Shown: piece after piece, positions 1 through 7,594 of the stretch
Numbering within the stretch: position 1 is the first letter of the stretch
Layout of the letters: every line of letters begins with the position of its first letter
NCBI RefSeq assembly: GCF_009674605.1
Contig: NZ_WKJO01000003.1
Coordinates: 186,001-250,000 of the forward strand
Direction of reading: 5' to 3'
Length of the DNA stretch: 64,000 bases
From: Haloferax litoreum
Lineage (GTDB): Archaea > Halobacteriota > Halobacteria > Halobacteriales > Haloferacaceae
Made by a program: the position numbers and the translations under genes
The notes under the pieces: model-generated
Databases searched by the model: none
Told to the model about the DNA's origin: nothing
Seen by the model: only the letters and a program-made list of their open reading frames with translations

Positions 1-258
1 CTCGCCGGCGATGAGGAGGTTCTTCGAACCGTCTAGCTCGGTGACGTACGACTCCGTGTTTCCATCCGGGTCGGTGACGAACAGTTCGACGACAGGGATG
101 CTCTCACCGTCCGGGTAACTCGCGTCGACTTCCAGTGCACCGTCTTCGATTCGTATCCCCTCGATGTCGACGAGTGACGCCGCCACACCGAGGGAGTCAG
201 CGACCTGTTGTCGGAGGTCTCCGAGCGGGATTCGAACCGACTTCCGAGTCGTTCCCAT
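1..258 (-). CDS. Hypothetical protein, N-terminal part only (runs off left edge)
   Basis: An open frame runs leftward from the ATG at 258 to the window edge, giving the first 86 residues. It begins MGTTRKSVRIPLGDLR and continues with alternating hydrophobic and acidic residues typical of a soluble halophilic protein. The phrase VELFVTDPDGNTESY suggests a beta-rich fold. There is no signal peptide, membrane segment or recognisable motif. The C-terminus is outside the window, so family and length cannot be judged. The gene lies 38 bases from the end of the next leftward gene and could be in the same transcript. I do not recognise it. Confidence 0.6.
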   Translation of the reverse strand, partial: MGTTRKSVRIPLGDLRQQVADSLGVAASLVDIEGIRIEDGALEVDASYPDGESIPVVELFVTDPDGNTESYVTELDGSKNLLIAGE

Positions 259-296
259 GGGCACCACTAGGACCGGGGGGTGTATGAGCGTGTCCG

Positions 297-872
297 CTAG
301 ATGGACGCTTTGTCCAGTGCGGCGGCGAGGCGAGAGTCCTCGGGGACAGCGTCGTCGAAATCCGCAGAACCGAGGGGAACCTTGCCGTTCACAGAGAGGA
401 AGCCGAGTTCACCGTACTCCGCGTCTTCGAGGTTGGTCAGGAAGGCGACTTTCCGTGACGCGGGAACGTCCTCGACGACAGCGTCGGGGGCTACCGACTC
501 GTAGAGCGCGTGGTGTTCGTGGACGTGTTCGACACATCGCTGTGTCGGTGCGAACAGTAACAGGACGTGGACGCCGGGGCCGTCACGGGCGAGTTTCGGC
601 CGGATGTCGTGTTCGTCGTCTTTGTAGAAGTAGCGCTCCATGCGGCGGTACTGACGCAGAATCTCGTTCGCCCCTGTGGCGTGCCGAATCGCCGCGTCGG
701 CTTTGAGTTCGATGAGGTAATCGACCGGTTCGGGCGTTCGAACGCGAACGTACACGTCGGCGACGCCACGGTTCCCGTAGTGGTCGTACGGTTCTTCGAG
801 GTGGATGTCCACGTCGTCGAAAGCCTCCCGGAAGTGTTCGACGACCCGGGTCGCCAACTCGTCCTCACGCAT
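297..872 (-). CDS. Hypothetical protein with PD-(D/E)XK nuclease-like core
   Basis: 191 residues starting at MREDELATRV. An in-frame ATG 24 codons upstream would add a basic, aromatic stretch unlike the rest of the acidic protein, so I prefer the internal start. The central region holds GVADVYVRV followed by VDYLIELKAD. An Asp on one strand and an E-L-K triplet on the next resemble the catalytic core of the PD-(D/E)XK nuclease superfamily. A helix with RQYRRMERYFYKDD follows. There is no signal peptide or membrane segment. Its neighbours do not form an obvious restriction or defence locus, so a nuclease role is inference from the motif only; a non-catalytic member of the fold is equally possible. 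Confidence 0.6.
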   Translation of the reverse strand: MREDELATRVVEHFREAFDDVDIHLEEPYDHYGNRGVADVYVRVRTPEPVDYLIELKADAAIRHATGANEILRQYRRMERYFYKDDEHDIRPKLARDGPGVHVLLLFAPTQRCVEHVHEHHALYESVAPDAVVEDVPASRKVAFLTNLEDAEYGELGFLSVNGKVPLGSADFDDAVPEDSRLAAALDKASI

Positions 873-981
873 TCGTTGGCCGAACTGACGTGACCATCGG
901 GGAAAGGTTGCGCGATTCGACCGGCACACACCGACCGACCACAAGGGACTTCACCTCCCGAAAAAGTTGGTCGAACGACAC

Positions 982-1599
982 ATGTCTCCGCGAACCCGCA
1001 GACGGTTCCTCCACGGGTGCGGCGCGGCCCTCCTCATCGGTCTCGCCGGGTGTACTGGCAGCGACTCCAGCACTCGAGGGTCGCCGACGGCACACGGTCC
1101 CCGACGAGAGGACCTTGTCACCGACTACGACTACCTCGAACTCAGACACGAGTCTCCCGAGGCAATCTTCGGGGATGCAGACCGAGAGGACGAGTCGGCG
1201 CTCCCGTCCTTCCTCCTCGGGTCAGAAGACGAGCTACGGGACGTCGAATTCACAGCGATACCGGACGGAATCGAAGACGCTCGACGGTTCATCGACTCGA
1301 CGAACTTCGACGAACAAGCACTCGTCATCATCCAGCATCGAACCGACGCATGTCACGGCGTCGACCTGTTGTACGTCGCGTCGCCCCCCGACCACTCCGT
1401 CGACGTGGATTTCTGTCGGACGCTCCGCGACGCCGACGTTGAATGTTCGACCGACGAGCGTCACGTCCTCGCCTCTCTCATCCGACTGCCGTACGCGTTG
1501 TCGGACCGGTCTGAGCACGGGTGGAGTCACGGCGGCGGGACGAGTTGCCGCCTTCCACCGTCGCTTCGAACCGAGACGATGGACGAGGAGGACGCGTGA
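982..1599 (+). CDS. Tat-exported lipoprotein, function unknown
   Basis: 205 residues from MSPRTRRRFLHGCG. The N-terminus has the twin-arginine motif TRRRFL, a short hydrophobic stretch and the lipobox LAGC, so it should be exported folded and lipid-anchored outside the cell. The mature part is acidic and contains several cysteines (HRTDACHGVDLLY, DVDFCRT, DVECST) that could form disulfides or bind metal. A start five codons upstream (MVERH) is possible, but the chosen ATG puts the Arg pair in the usual position. Only two bases separate its stop from the next lipoprotein gene, so the two are very likely co-transcribed. I do not recognise a family beyond haloarchaeal lipoproteins. Confidence 0.7.
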   Translation: MSPRTRRRFLHGCGAALLIGLAGCTGSDSSTRGSPTAHGPRREDLVTDYDYLELRHESPEAIFGDADREDESALPSFLLGSEDELRDVEFTAIPDGIEDARRFIDSTNFDEQALVIIQHRTDACHGVDLLYVASPPDHSVDVDFCRTLRDADVECSTDERHVLASLIRLPYALSDRSEHGWSHGGGTSCRLPPSLRTETMDEEDA

Positions 1600-1601
1600 C
1601 G

Positions 1602-2939
1602 ATGCGCGAGACGCGGCGGAGGTTCCTCGCGGCACTCGGTGTCGTGGGAGCGACGAGTCTCACGGGGTGTCTCGGCGAACTCGACCTGCAGAACGACGAA
1701 CGGCCGGCCCTCGACGTGGCGACGCTCCGCGAAGTCGAAGCACTCGGGTCGCCGACGTTTCCAGCCACGACGCCCGCACCAATCGCTCCGACGTTCCTCG
1801 AAGAGAGTGAGGCGCGCGCGAGAGAACTACTCGACTCGGTCCCGGCGACGATGGACAGTTCAGCGGTCCCGAACGAGGCGGTTCGCCACATCTACGCGGA
1901 GGCGTACGAGGATGCGACCCGCAGACTCGACCGGCCGTCGTCGGAGACCACACCCTTCGAGACGCTTCGTTCACTTCGCTCCGCGCGTGGCCGTGCGGCG
2001 ATGGCCAAGGGAACCTACGAGGCGGCAGTCGGTGAGTTGACCGAAGACGACGTTCGTGCGATGGCCGATTCGCTTCGCTCGGATATCGAGTCGTTCAGGC
2101 TGGCACACCGGTACCTCGGTGACGACGTGGGGACAGCACTCGTCCTCCACGCGGAAGTCGAAGACTTCGTCGCAGCGGCGGCACGGTTTCTCAACAACGC
2201 CGGCGAGAGAGGGCGATATGGGGGGAGTGCGCCCCGTGTCGGGGAGATGGCTGATGCAGTCGAATGGGCGCGGGCGTCGCTAGAAGGCGCTCGCCACCTC
2301 GCTGACCGCTACCGAGGCACGCTCTCGAATCCGCGACACTTTGGCGACCTGTTCCGAGAGAGCGCATCTTCTCTCACGGCTATCGTCGCGGACCGCAGAG
2401 GTGAGTATCCTGACACCTACAGGCCACTCCTCGACGACTTCGACAGCGACCTCGACGACACCCCTGCGGAAAACCTCCTGATGGAGACGTTCGTCCACAT
2501 GCATTTCGGCGTCGAGCAGGCACGAGACGAATTACGGGCAGGCCGTCCAGCGAATTCGCTACTCGGGGCACACGCCGCGGAGCGACATCGGCGTGCCTCC
2601 GAGGCGGCACAAGCAGCGGTTCGGAACGACGAGTACCTGTCCCTCGACGCTGCGACACAGGTCCACGAAGAGAAACTCTCGGCACTCGAAGCGCTCGAAA
2701 CTGCCCGCTCGACTCGCTCGCCGTCGGTCCTGACGAGACGCGCACTCACTGACGTCGCATCCCGAATCGACCAGGGTGATAGCTATCTCGAACGCTCACT
2801 CGAAGCCGACACCTACCGGTCGGCACGGAATGCACTGGGACAGTACGCGTTCGTGGCGTTCACCGCCCGGGAGACACCGGGAGTAAGCGCGTGGGTCCTC
2901 GGGGCCATTCGAGCGAGACCCGCAGACGACGACGCGTGA
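1602..2939 (+). CDS. Tat-exported helical lipoprotein, function unknown
   Basis: 445 residues from MRETRRRFLAALG. Twin-arginine motif RRRFL, hydrophobic stretch and lipobox LTGC place it outside the membrane as a lipoprotein. The mature protein is almost entirely helical by composition, rich in Ala, Arg, Glu and Leu, with repeated stretches such as RAMADSLRSDIES and LHAEVEDFVAAAARF, suggesting a helical-bundle domain. The ORF could open 27 codons earlier, but that extension is out of keeping with a Tat signal and overlaps the previous gene, so the ATG two bases after the preceding stop is chosen. It forms a two-gene unit with the smaller cysteine-containing lipoprotein upstream. A binding or structural role at the cell surface is inference. 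Confidence 0.7.
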   Translation: MRETRRRFLAALGVVGATSLTGCLGELDLQNDERPALDVATLREVEALGSPTFPATTPAPIAPTFLEESEARARELLDSVPATMDSSAVPNEAVRHIYAEAYEDATRRLDRPSSETTPFETLRSLRSARGRAAMAKGTYEAAVGELTEDDVRAMADSLRSDIESFRLAHRYLGDDVGTALVLHAEVEDFVAAAARFLNNAGERGRYGGSAPRVGEMADAVEWARASLEGARHLADRYRGTLSNPRHFGDLFRESASSLTAIVADRRGEYPDTYRPLLDDFDSDLDDTPAENLLMETFVHMHFGVEQARDELRAGRPANSLLGAHAAERHRRASEAAQAAVRNDEYLSLDAATQVHEEKLSALEALETARSTRSPSVLTRRALTDVASRIDQGDSYLERSLEADTYRSARNALGQYAFVAFTARETPGVSAWVLGAIRARPADDDA

Positions 2940-3145
2940 CGCGTCTGGAGACAGGGGTCATCGCTCGGGCACTCCCCGACTCGACTGTCGGCCACTCACT
3001 CAAAATCAGTTCGAACAAAACGACTAATATCGATTGTGAGATATCGACTGACTCACGTGCTGGACAGAAATCCAATAAAACGAAAAATCACCGAATCGGT
3101 TCTCACGACCAGTGAGTTCGCGTTCGGACACGAGGTGACGAGTCA

Positions 3146-4063
3146 GTGAACGGCCGGGTTGCGGCGGGTCTGTTCGTCCTCCTCGGACTGCTGTGGGGAA
3201 GTTCGTTCGTCGCCATCGAGGTCGGGTTGGAGTTCTTCCCACCACTCCACTTCGCCGCGATTCGGTACTACCTCGCGGGTCTTATCGTCCTCGGATACGC
3301 CGTGTACTCGACCGACTACTGGCGACCACGGACGCGAACCGACCTGACACTCGTCGGCATCGCCGGCGGGTTGATGATTGGCGGCCACCACGCGTTTCTC
3401 TACCTCGGCCAAGAGTACGTGTCGGGTGCTGTCGCGGCCATCGTCATCAGTCTCGGCCCGATTCTCACGACGTTGTTCGCCACCGGCTTCCTCGGTGACA
3501 GACTCACTGCACTCGGCGTCCTCGGCCTCGTCCTCGGATTCGTCGGCGTCGGACTCGTCGCTCAACCAGACACGAGTGCGCTCCTCTCGAGCGACGTCGT
3601 CGGTGTGGGTATCGTCTTCGTCGCCGCCGCGTGCTTCGCCCTCGGTGCCGTCTTGACTCGCCCGTTCACGTCGGATATCCCCGCGCGGACCCTCCAGGCG
3701 TGGGCGATGCTCCTCGGCGCGGGACTCCTTCATCTCAGCGGCGTCGCCACCAACGAATCGCTCGCGTCTATCGAGTGGACGGCGACAGCGTTCGGGTCAC
3801 TCGTGTACCTCGCCGTCGTCAGCGGTGCGGCGGCCTTCCTCATCTACTTCGAACTCCTCTCGCGATTCGGGCCGACCCAAATCAACCTCATCGGCTACCT
3901 CGAACCCGTCTCGGCGACGCTCCTCAGTTGGGCGTTTCTGGGCCAACTCATCGACTCGCTCACGGCCCTCGGATTCGTCGCTATCTTCGCTGGGTTCGCC
4001 CTCATCAAACGCCGCGCACTCGCAGAGTTGGTCGGGTCTGTCCGCGGAGCGTCTGCCCGCTGA
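3146..4063 (+). CDS. EamA/DMT-superfamily membrane transporter
   Basis: 305 residues with about ten hydrophobic segments, matching the two tandem EamA repeats of the drug/metabolite transporter superfamily. The first repeat opens with GLLWGSSFVAIEVG and the second resembles it from about residue 150. Such proteins export small metabolites or amino acids across the cytoplasmic membrane; the substrate cannot be read from the sequence. The start is GTG, chosen because the first helix begins at once after it. A TetR regulator follows on the same strand after about 100 bases and could control it, although the operator-like sites lie around the TetR gene itself. Family assignment is firm, substrate unknown. 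Confidence 0.85.
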   Translation: MNGRVAAGLFVLLGLLWGSSFVAIEVGLEFFPPLHFAAIRYYLAGLIVLGYAVYSTDYWRPRTRTDLTLVGIAGGLMIGGHHAFLYLGQEYVSGAVAAIVISLGPILTTLFATGFLGDRLTALGVLGLVLGFVGVGLVAQPDTSALLSSDVVGVGIVFVAAACFALGAVLTRPFTSDIPARTLQAWAMLLGAGLLHLSGVATNESLASIEWTATAFGSLVYLAVVSGAAAFLIYFELLSRFGPTQINLIGYLEPVSATLLSWAFLGQLIDSLTALGFVAIFAGFALIKRRALAELVGSVRGASAR

Positions 4064-4138
4064 GGGTGTGCCCCTCCGTTCGTGTTCGCCGCCACTCGTT
4101 TGACCGACCGTCCAGAGCAACGCACACAAGTATTCGAC

Positions 4139-4152
4139 GAGTGAACACTTAC
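4139..4152. promoter_or_regulatory. Candidate TetR operator upstream of its own gene
   Basis: The site reads GAGTGAACACTTAC. Its reverse complement matches the site at 4805-4818 at 12 of 14 positions (GTAAGTGTTCACTC versus GTAAGTGCTTACTC). It ends 8 bases before the TetR start codon, where a bound repressor would block transcription. Binding by the adjacent regulator is inferred. Confidence 0.55.
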
Positions 4153-4160
4153 CTAGTCAG

Positions 4161-4754
4161 ATGCCCGCCGATTCCGTCCCGCCCGAGCAGAAAGAAGAAG
4201 TTGCACAGGCCGTTCGAACGGCACTCGCCAAACACGGCTACGCCCGGTTGACGACCAAGAAAGTGGCCGCAGAGAGCGAAAAGAGCGAGGCAGGTCTGTA
4301 CTATTACTACGACTCGAAAGACGAGATGATCGTCGCCTTCCTCGAATCGTCTGTCGATTACCTCGCGCGCAGTCTCGACCAAATCGACGCCGACGGGCCG
4401 GAGGCGCGCCTCCGCGCCGTCTGTGATATCCTCCTCGTAGACGAAGCCGACGAGGCCGCACGCGGCGTCAACGTCGCCGTCATGGAACTTCTCTCCCACG
4501 CACCGCACAACGAGACGCTCCGTGGACCACTGCTCCAGATGGAACAGCACACGCTCGATGTCATCGCCGATATCGTCCGCGACGGTGTCGAACAGGGTGT
4601 CTTCCGCGACGTCGACCCCGACGGAACGGCGGCGTTCATCCTCTCGGCGACGGACGGATACACCGGGTTTGCGCTCGCACTCGGGATGGACGGTGTCGGG
4701 GACAAACTCCGGGGGGCGCTCTCGACGTATCTCGACTCACTCGTCGTCGACTAA
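4161..4754 (+). CDS. TetR/AcrR-family transcriptional repressor
   Basis: 197 residues. The N-terminal helix-turn-helix spans about residues 12-55: a first helix (EEVAQAVRTALAKHG), then TTKKVAAESEKSEAGLYYYY and DSKDEMIVAFLE, the classical TetR pattern. The remaining 140 residues are helical, as in the ligand-binding and dimerisation domain, and contain LLQMEQHTLDVIADIVRDG. Near-identical operator-like sites sit just before this gene and before the next transcription unit, so it probably represses itself and the downstream small ORF/DUF2306-type membrane gene until a ligand binds. The ligand is unknown. Regulation is inference; the family is clear. Confidence 0.9.
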   Translation: MPADSVPPEQKEEVAQAVRTALAKHGYARLTTKKVAAESEKSEAGLYYYYDSKDEMIVAFLESSVDYLARSLDQIDADGPEARLRAVCDILLVDEADEAARGVNVAVMELLSHAPHNETLRGPLLQMEQHTLDVIADIVRDGVEQGVFRDVDPDGTAAFILSATDGYTGFALALGMDGVGDKLRGALSTYLDSLVVD

Positions 4755-4804
4755 CCGACTCTGTGTCGTTCAGTGTGTCCCACGAGTGGTCTGGACTACA
4801 CTAA

Positions 4805-4818
4805 GTAAGTGCTTACTC
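4805..4818. promoter_or_regulatory. Candidate TetR operator before the small ORF/DUF2306 unit
   Basis: GTAAGTGCTTACTC lies inside a longer imperfect palindrome, TAAGTAAG-TG-CTTACTCA, with 7 of 8 arm positions complementary. It directly precedes a TATA-like element (4824-4831), where a repressor would exclude the basal factors. Its similarity to the site at 4139-4152 supports one regulator for both. Confidence 0.6.
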
Positions 4819-4823
4819 AGTAG

Positions 4824-4831
4824 TTTTATTA
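4824..4831 (+). promoter_or_regulatory. TATA-like element for the small ORF/DUF2306 unit
   Basis: TTTTATTA is centred about 27 bases before the ATG at 4855. That is the archaeal TATA-to-start distance, so the transcript should begin at or very near this ATG and be leaderless. Confidence 0.5.
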
Positions 4832-4854
4832 CGATACTCGCCTGACTCGTATCC

Positions 4855-4947
4855 ATGCCGCCTCACCAAGTCCTCCTGACGGTGCACAGAACGAGACCCG
4901 CTGTCGGTTTCCACAACTCGGACCTGCTGGAGGTGAGAGAGCGATGA
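4855..4947 (+). CDS. Possible 30-residue leader protein overlapping the DUF2306 gene
   Basis: An ATG at 4855 opens a 30-codon frame, MPPHQVLLTVHRTRPAVGFH and onward, ending in a TGA that overlaps the ATG of the next gene (ATGA). The TATA-like element sits at the distance expected for a leaderless message starting on this ATG. Translation of this ORF would then deliver ribosomes to the membrane-protein start by termination-reinitiation. The peptide is basic, unusual for a halophile, and has no recognisable motif, so it may act only through its translation. Existence is inferred from promoter spacing and overlap. Confidence 0.4.
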   Translation: MPPHQVLLTVHRTRPAVGFHNSDLLEVRER

Positions 4948-5618
4948 GCGTCTTCGAAGACGCCACACTCGGAATACACGTCGTCGCCGGATTCGCCGCG
5001 TTGTTCGCCGGCCTCGGGGCTATCGTCACGACGAAAGGTGGACGCCGCCACCGCCGTGCCGGCCGAATCTTCGTGGCAGGAATGACAATCGTCGCTGTCA
5101 CGTCGCTCGTGCTCTTCGTCCTCGACCCGTCGCCGGGTCGTACCTTCCTCGCACTCGTCGCCGTCTTCAGTTACTACTTCGTCTTCTCTGGAGACCGCGT
5201 CCTGTCGAGGAAGCGACCCACGGACCGCCCGGAGACGGTCGATTGGGTCGCCGTCGGATTGCTCACCGTCGCGGGGAGTGGTCTGCTCGTCATGGGGGTG
5301 TACTTACTCCTCGCGGGAGACGGGTTTGCGACGGTGATGCTGGTCTTCGGCGCTGCCGGGGCGGGATTCGGTCTCCGTGATATTCGGGCGTTCCGCCGTG
5401 CCCGCGCCGAGTCACGCGAGTGGTTCTTCGAGCACATCGGCAGGATGGGCGGTGGCTACATCGCGACGGTGACGGCGTTCTCGTCTGTCAACTTCGAGTT
5501 CCTCCCGATGGTCGTGGCGTGGCTTTGGCCGACTGTCGTCGGGACGCCGCTCATCTTTCTCACCATCCGGAAGTACAAACGTGGAACGTCGGGCAGAATG
5601 GTAGTGTCGGCGGACTGA
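4944..5618 (+). CDS. DUF2306-type polytopic membrane protein
   Basis: 224 residues with about seven hydrophobic segments. Near the first is IHVVAGFAALFAGLGAIV, and between the first and second is the His/Arg-rich loop GGRRHRRAGRIF, a pattern of the DUF2306 family of small integral membrane proteins. A second histidine in FFEHIGRMGGGYIAT precedes the last helices. Function is unknown for the family; the conserved His residues might bind haem or metal. The gene appears to be in one unit with the overlapping small ORF and under the TetR-type site at 4805. The start could only be this ATG if coupling is used. Family assignment is moderately sure. Confidence 0.75.
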   Translation: MSVFEDATLGIHVVAGFAALFAGLGAIVTTKGGRRHRRAGRIFVAGMTIVAVTSLVLFVLDPSPGRTFLALVAVFSYYFVFSGDRVLSRKRPTDRPETVDWVAVGLLTVAGSGLLVMGVYLLLAGDGFATVMLVFGAAGAGFGLRDIRAFRRARAESREWFFEHIGRMGGGYIATVTAFSSVNFEFLPMVVAWLWPTVVGTPLIFLTIRKYKRGTSGRMVVSAD

Positions 5619-5705
5619 CTCCCGAACGGGACGTCTCTGCGGGGCAACTCACTCTCGCCGTGACGGTGTAGGCCCGTCCCGCTGATAATAAAATAGAGAA
5701 ATTAT

Positions 5706-5722
5706 ATAATAGCACTTATTAT
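5706..5722. promoter_or_regulatory. Inverted repeat in the metal-importer promoter
   Basis: ATAATA and TATTAT form perfect 6-base arms around GCACT, within an AT-rich stretch that also contains ATTATATAATA. It sits 22 bases before the start of the substrate-binding protein gene, overlapping the likely TATA region. A metal-responsive repressor site is the obvious reading but is inferred. Confidence 0.5.
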
Positions 5723-5744
5723 CCTAAGACGATTTCCTATTAAC

Positions 5745-6806
5745 ATGCGACGACAGAACCGCCGCGACTTCCTCGCCGCCGTCTCTGGAGCGACGACGGC
5801 GGCACTCGCCGGATGTCTCGGTTCCGGTACGTCTGGTCAATCGGCTGCCCCAGACGAGACGCAGGCGACTGCATCGTTCTTCGTCTTCGGCGACGTGACG
5901 AGTCACGTGGCCGGTGAGGCGGCGTCTGCCGAGACACTGGTTCCACTCGGACAACACGGCCACGGGTGGGAACCCGGACCCGACGTACAGGGACGTATCC
6001 TCGAATCGACTGTCTTCGTCCACGGGATGAGAGACTTCCAACCGTGGGCCGACGACATCGTGGCCTCACTCGAAGCGGATGGGTCGGACGTGGTCTCCGT
6101 CGATATCTCCGCCGACGTATCCCTCCACGAAGTCGGCGACGACGGACACGCTCACGACGATGATGACGAAGATGCCCATCACGACGAAGACAACCACGAA
6201 GACGACAGCAGTGGAGACGACCACCACGACGACACGGTGACAGACTCCCACGAAGAACACGACACCGGTTCGGTCGACCCGCACTTCTGGATGGACCCCC
6301 AGCGCGTCGCCACTGCGACGGGGACGGTCCGAGATGCGCTCCAAGCGGTCGATGCCGAGAACACCGACGCCTACGCCGACAACGCCGAGCGCTACCTGAC
6401 TGCGCTGGCAGACCTCGACGCGGCCTTCGAGGAGGGGCTCGAATCCCGCGAGCGAGACGTAATTCTCGTGGCAGGTCACGACGCCTACGGCTACCTCGCC
6501 GACCGCTACGACTTCGACGTCGTCGCGCTCACTGGACTCTCACCAGACGACGAACCGTCGCCGCGAGATATCGAACGCGCCCAGGCGACTATCGAGGAAC
6601 ACGGCATCCGGCACGTTCTCGCCGACCCACTGGAATCCGACCGTGCCGCGACCCAACTCGTGGCCGAGACGGACGCCGAGGCAGTCCTTCCACTCACCTC
6701 GATTCCCGGCCTGACACAGGAGTGGGTCGAACAGGACTGGGGCTACGTCGACATCGTCCGAGAAATCAACCTCCCGTCGTTGCGTACGGCATTGGACGCC
6801 CGATGA
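5745..6806 (+). CDS. Zinc/manganese ABC importer, substrate-binding lipoprotein
   Basis: 353 residues. A Tat signal (QNRRDFLAAV) and lipobox LAGC with Cys24 give a lipid-anchored binding protein. It belongs to the ZnuA/cluster 9 family. Candidate metal ligands are His71/73 (GQHGHGWEP), His180 (DPHFWMDP) and His245 (AGHDAYGYLADRY). Residues about 134-172 are a flexible His/Asp/Glu loop, typical of zinc-specific members, thought to capture or sense zinc. It captures metal outside the cell and passes it to the permease encoded two genes downstream. The stop overlaps the next start (ATGA), so the three genes form one unit. Zinc is favoured over manganese because of the His loop; this is inference. 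Confidence 0.9.
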   Translation: MRRQNRRDFLAAVSGATTAALAGCLGSGTSGQSAAPDETQATASFFVFGDVTSHVAGEAASAETLVPLGQHGHGWEPGPDVQGRILESTVFVHGMRDFQPWADDIVASLEADGSDVVSVDISADVSLHEVGDDGHAHDDDDEDAHHDEDNHEDDSSGDDHHDDTVTDSHEEHDTGSVDPHFWMDPQRVATATGTVRDALQAVDAENTDAYADNAERYLTALADLDAAFEEGLESRERDVILVAGHDAYGYLADRYDFDVVALTGLSPDDEPSPRDIERAQATIEEHGIRHVLADPLESDRAATQLVAETDAEAVLPLTSIPGLTQEWVEQDWGYVDIVREINLPSLRTALDAR

Positions 6807-7594
6807 CCGCTGTCTCGCTCAGCGACGTGGTGTTCTCGTATGGCGATGTCCCCGTCGTCGACGGTGTCTCCCTCGACGTTCCGGAAGGCGACTTCCTCGG
6901 ACTCGTCGGCCCGAACGGGTCGGGAAAGAGTACGCTGTTGACGTTGATGCTCGGACTCCAACGCCCCGACAGCGGCGAAATTCGTCTGTTCGGCGAACCG
7001 GCCCACGAGTTCGCCGACGGCGAGCGTGTCGCGTACGTCGCACAGGACGTGACGAAGACGGCCAGAGACATGCCAATCACCGTCCGTGAAGTCGTTCGAA
7101 TGGGTCGGTATCCCCGCAATCTGTTCGGTCGGTTCTCGGCCGCTGACCACGCCGCGGTGGACGATGCACTCGAACGTGTCGATATCCTCGACCTCGCAGA
7201 CAGGCGGGTCGGGTCGCTCTCCGGCGGCCAACGACAACGCGTGTTCGTCGCGCGCGCACTCGCCGCGGAGACCGAGTTACTCGCACTCGACGAACCCACA
7301 GTCGCCCTCGACGCCGAATCTCGCGAGTCGTTCTACACGCTTCTCGGCGAACTCAACGACCAGGGGATGACTATCGTGCTGGTCGAACACGACATCGGCG
7401 TCGTCACTGCTCGCGCCTCCCGAATCGCGTGTCTGAATAAACGGCTGTTCTTCCACGGCCCGTCGGACGAATTCGCCGACAGCGACGCACTCGCTGCGGC
7501 CTACGGCACGAACCAGCGTGTGTTGGACCACACGCACACGCACCACGGCGGAGGCTCTCTGAGCGACGAGAAAGCGGAGGGGGACGAGTCGTGA
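6803..7594 (+). CDS. Zinc/manganese ABC importer, ATP-binding protein
   Basis: 263 residues. Walker A is GPNGSGKST (36-44), the ABC signature is LSGGQ (139-143), Walker B is LLALDEP (159-165), and the switch histidine follows in VEHDIG. This is a complete ZnuC/MntB-type ATPase that powers the importer on the cytoplasmic side. The start at 6803 overlaps the previous stop; an upstream in-frame ATG would lie inside the binding-protein gene. The C-terminal tail carries HTHTHH, an added histidine cluster like the loop in the binding protein, which could sense intracellular zinc. Its own stop overlaps the permease GTG start. Confidence 0.92.
   Translation: MTAVSLSDVVFSYGDVPVVDGVSLDVPEGDFLGLVGPNGSGKSTLLTLMLGLQRPDSGEIRLFGEPAHEFADGERVAYVAQDVTKTARDMPITVREVVRMGRYPRNLFGRFSAADHAAVDDALERVDILDLADRRVGSLSGGQRQRVFVARALAAETELLALDEPTVALDAESRESFYTLLGELNDQGMTIVLVEHDIGVVTARASRIACLNKRLFFHGPSDEFADSDALAAAYGTNQRVLDHTHTHHGGGSLSDEKAEGDES

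Noticed and set aside
1521-1601. Upstream extension of the second lipoprotein gene
   Set aside because: It would overlap the previous gene and put 27 charged residues before a Tat signal.
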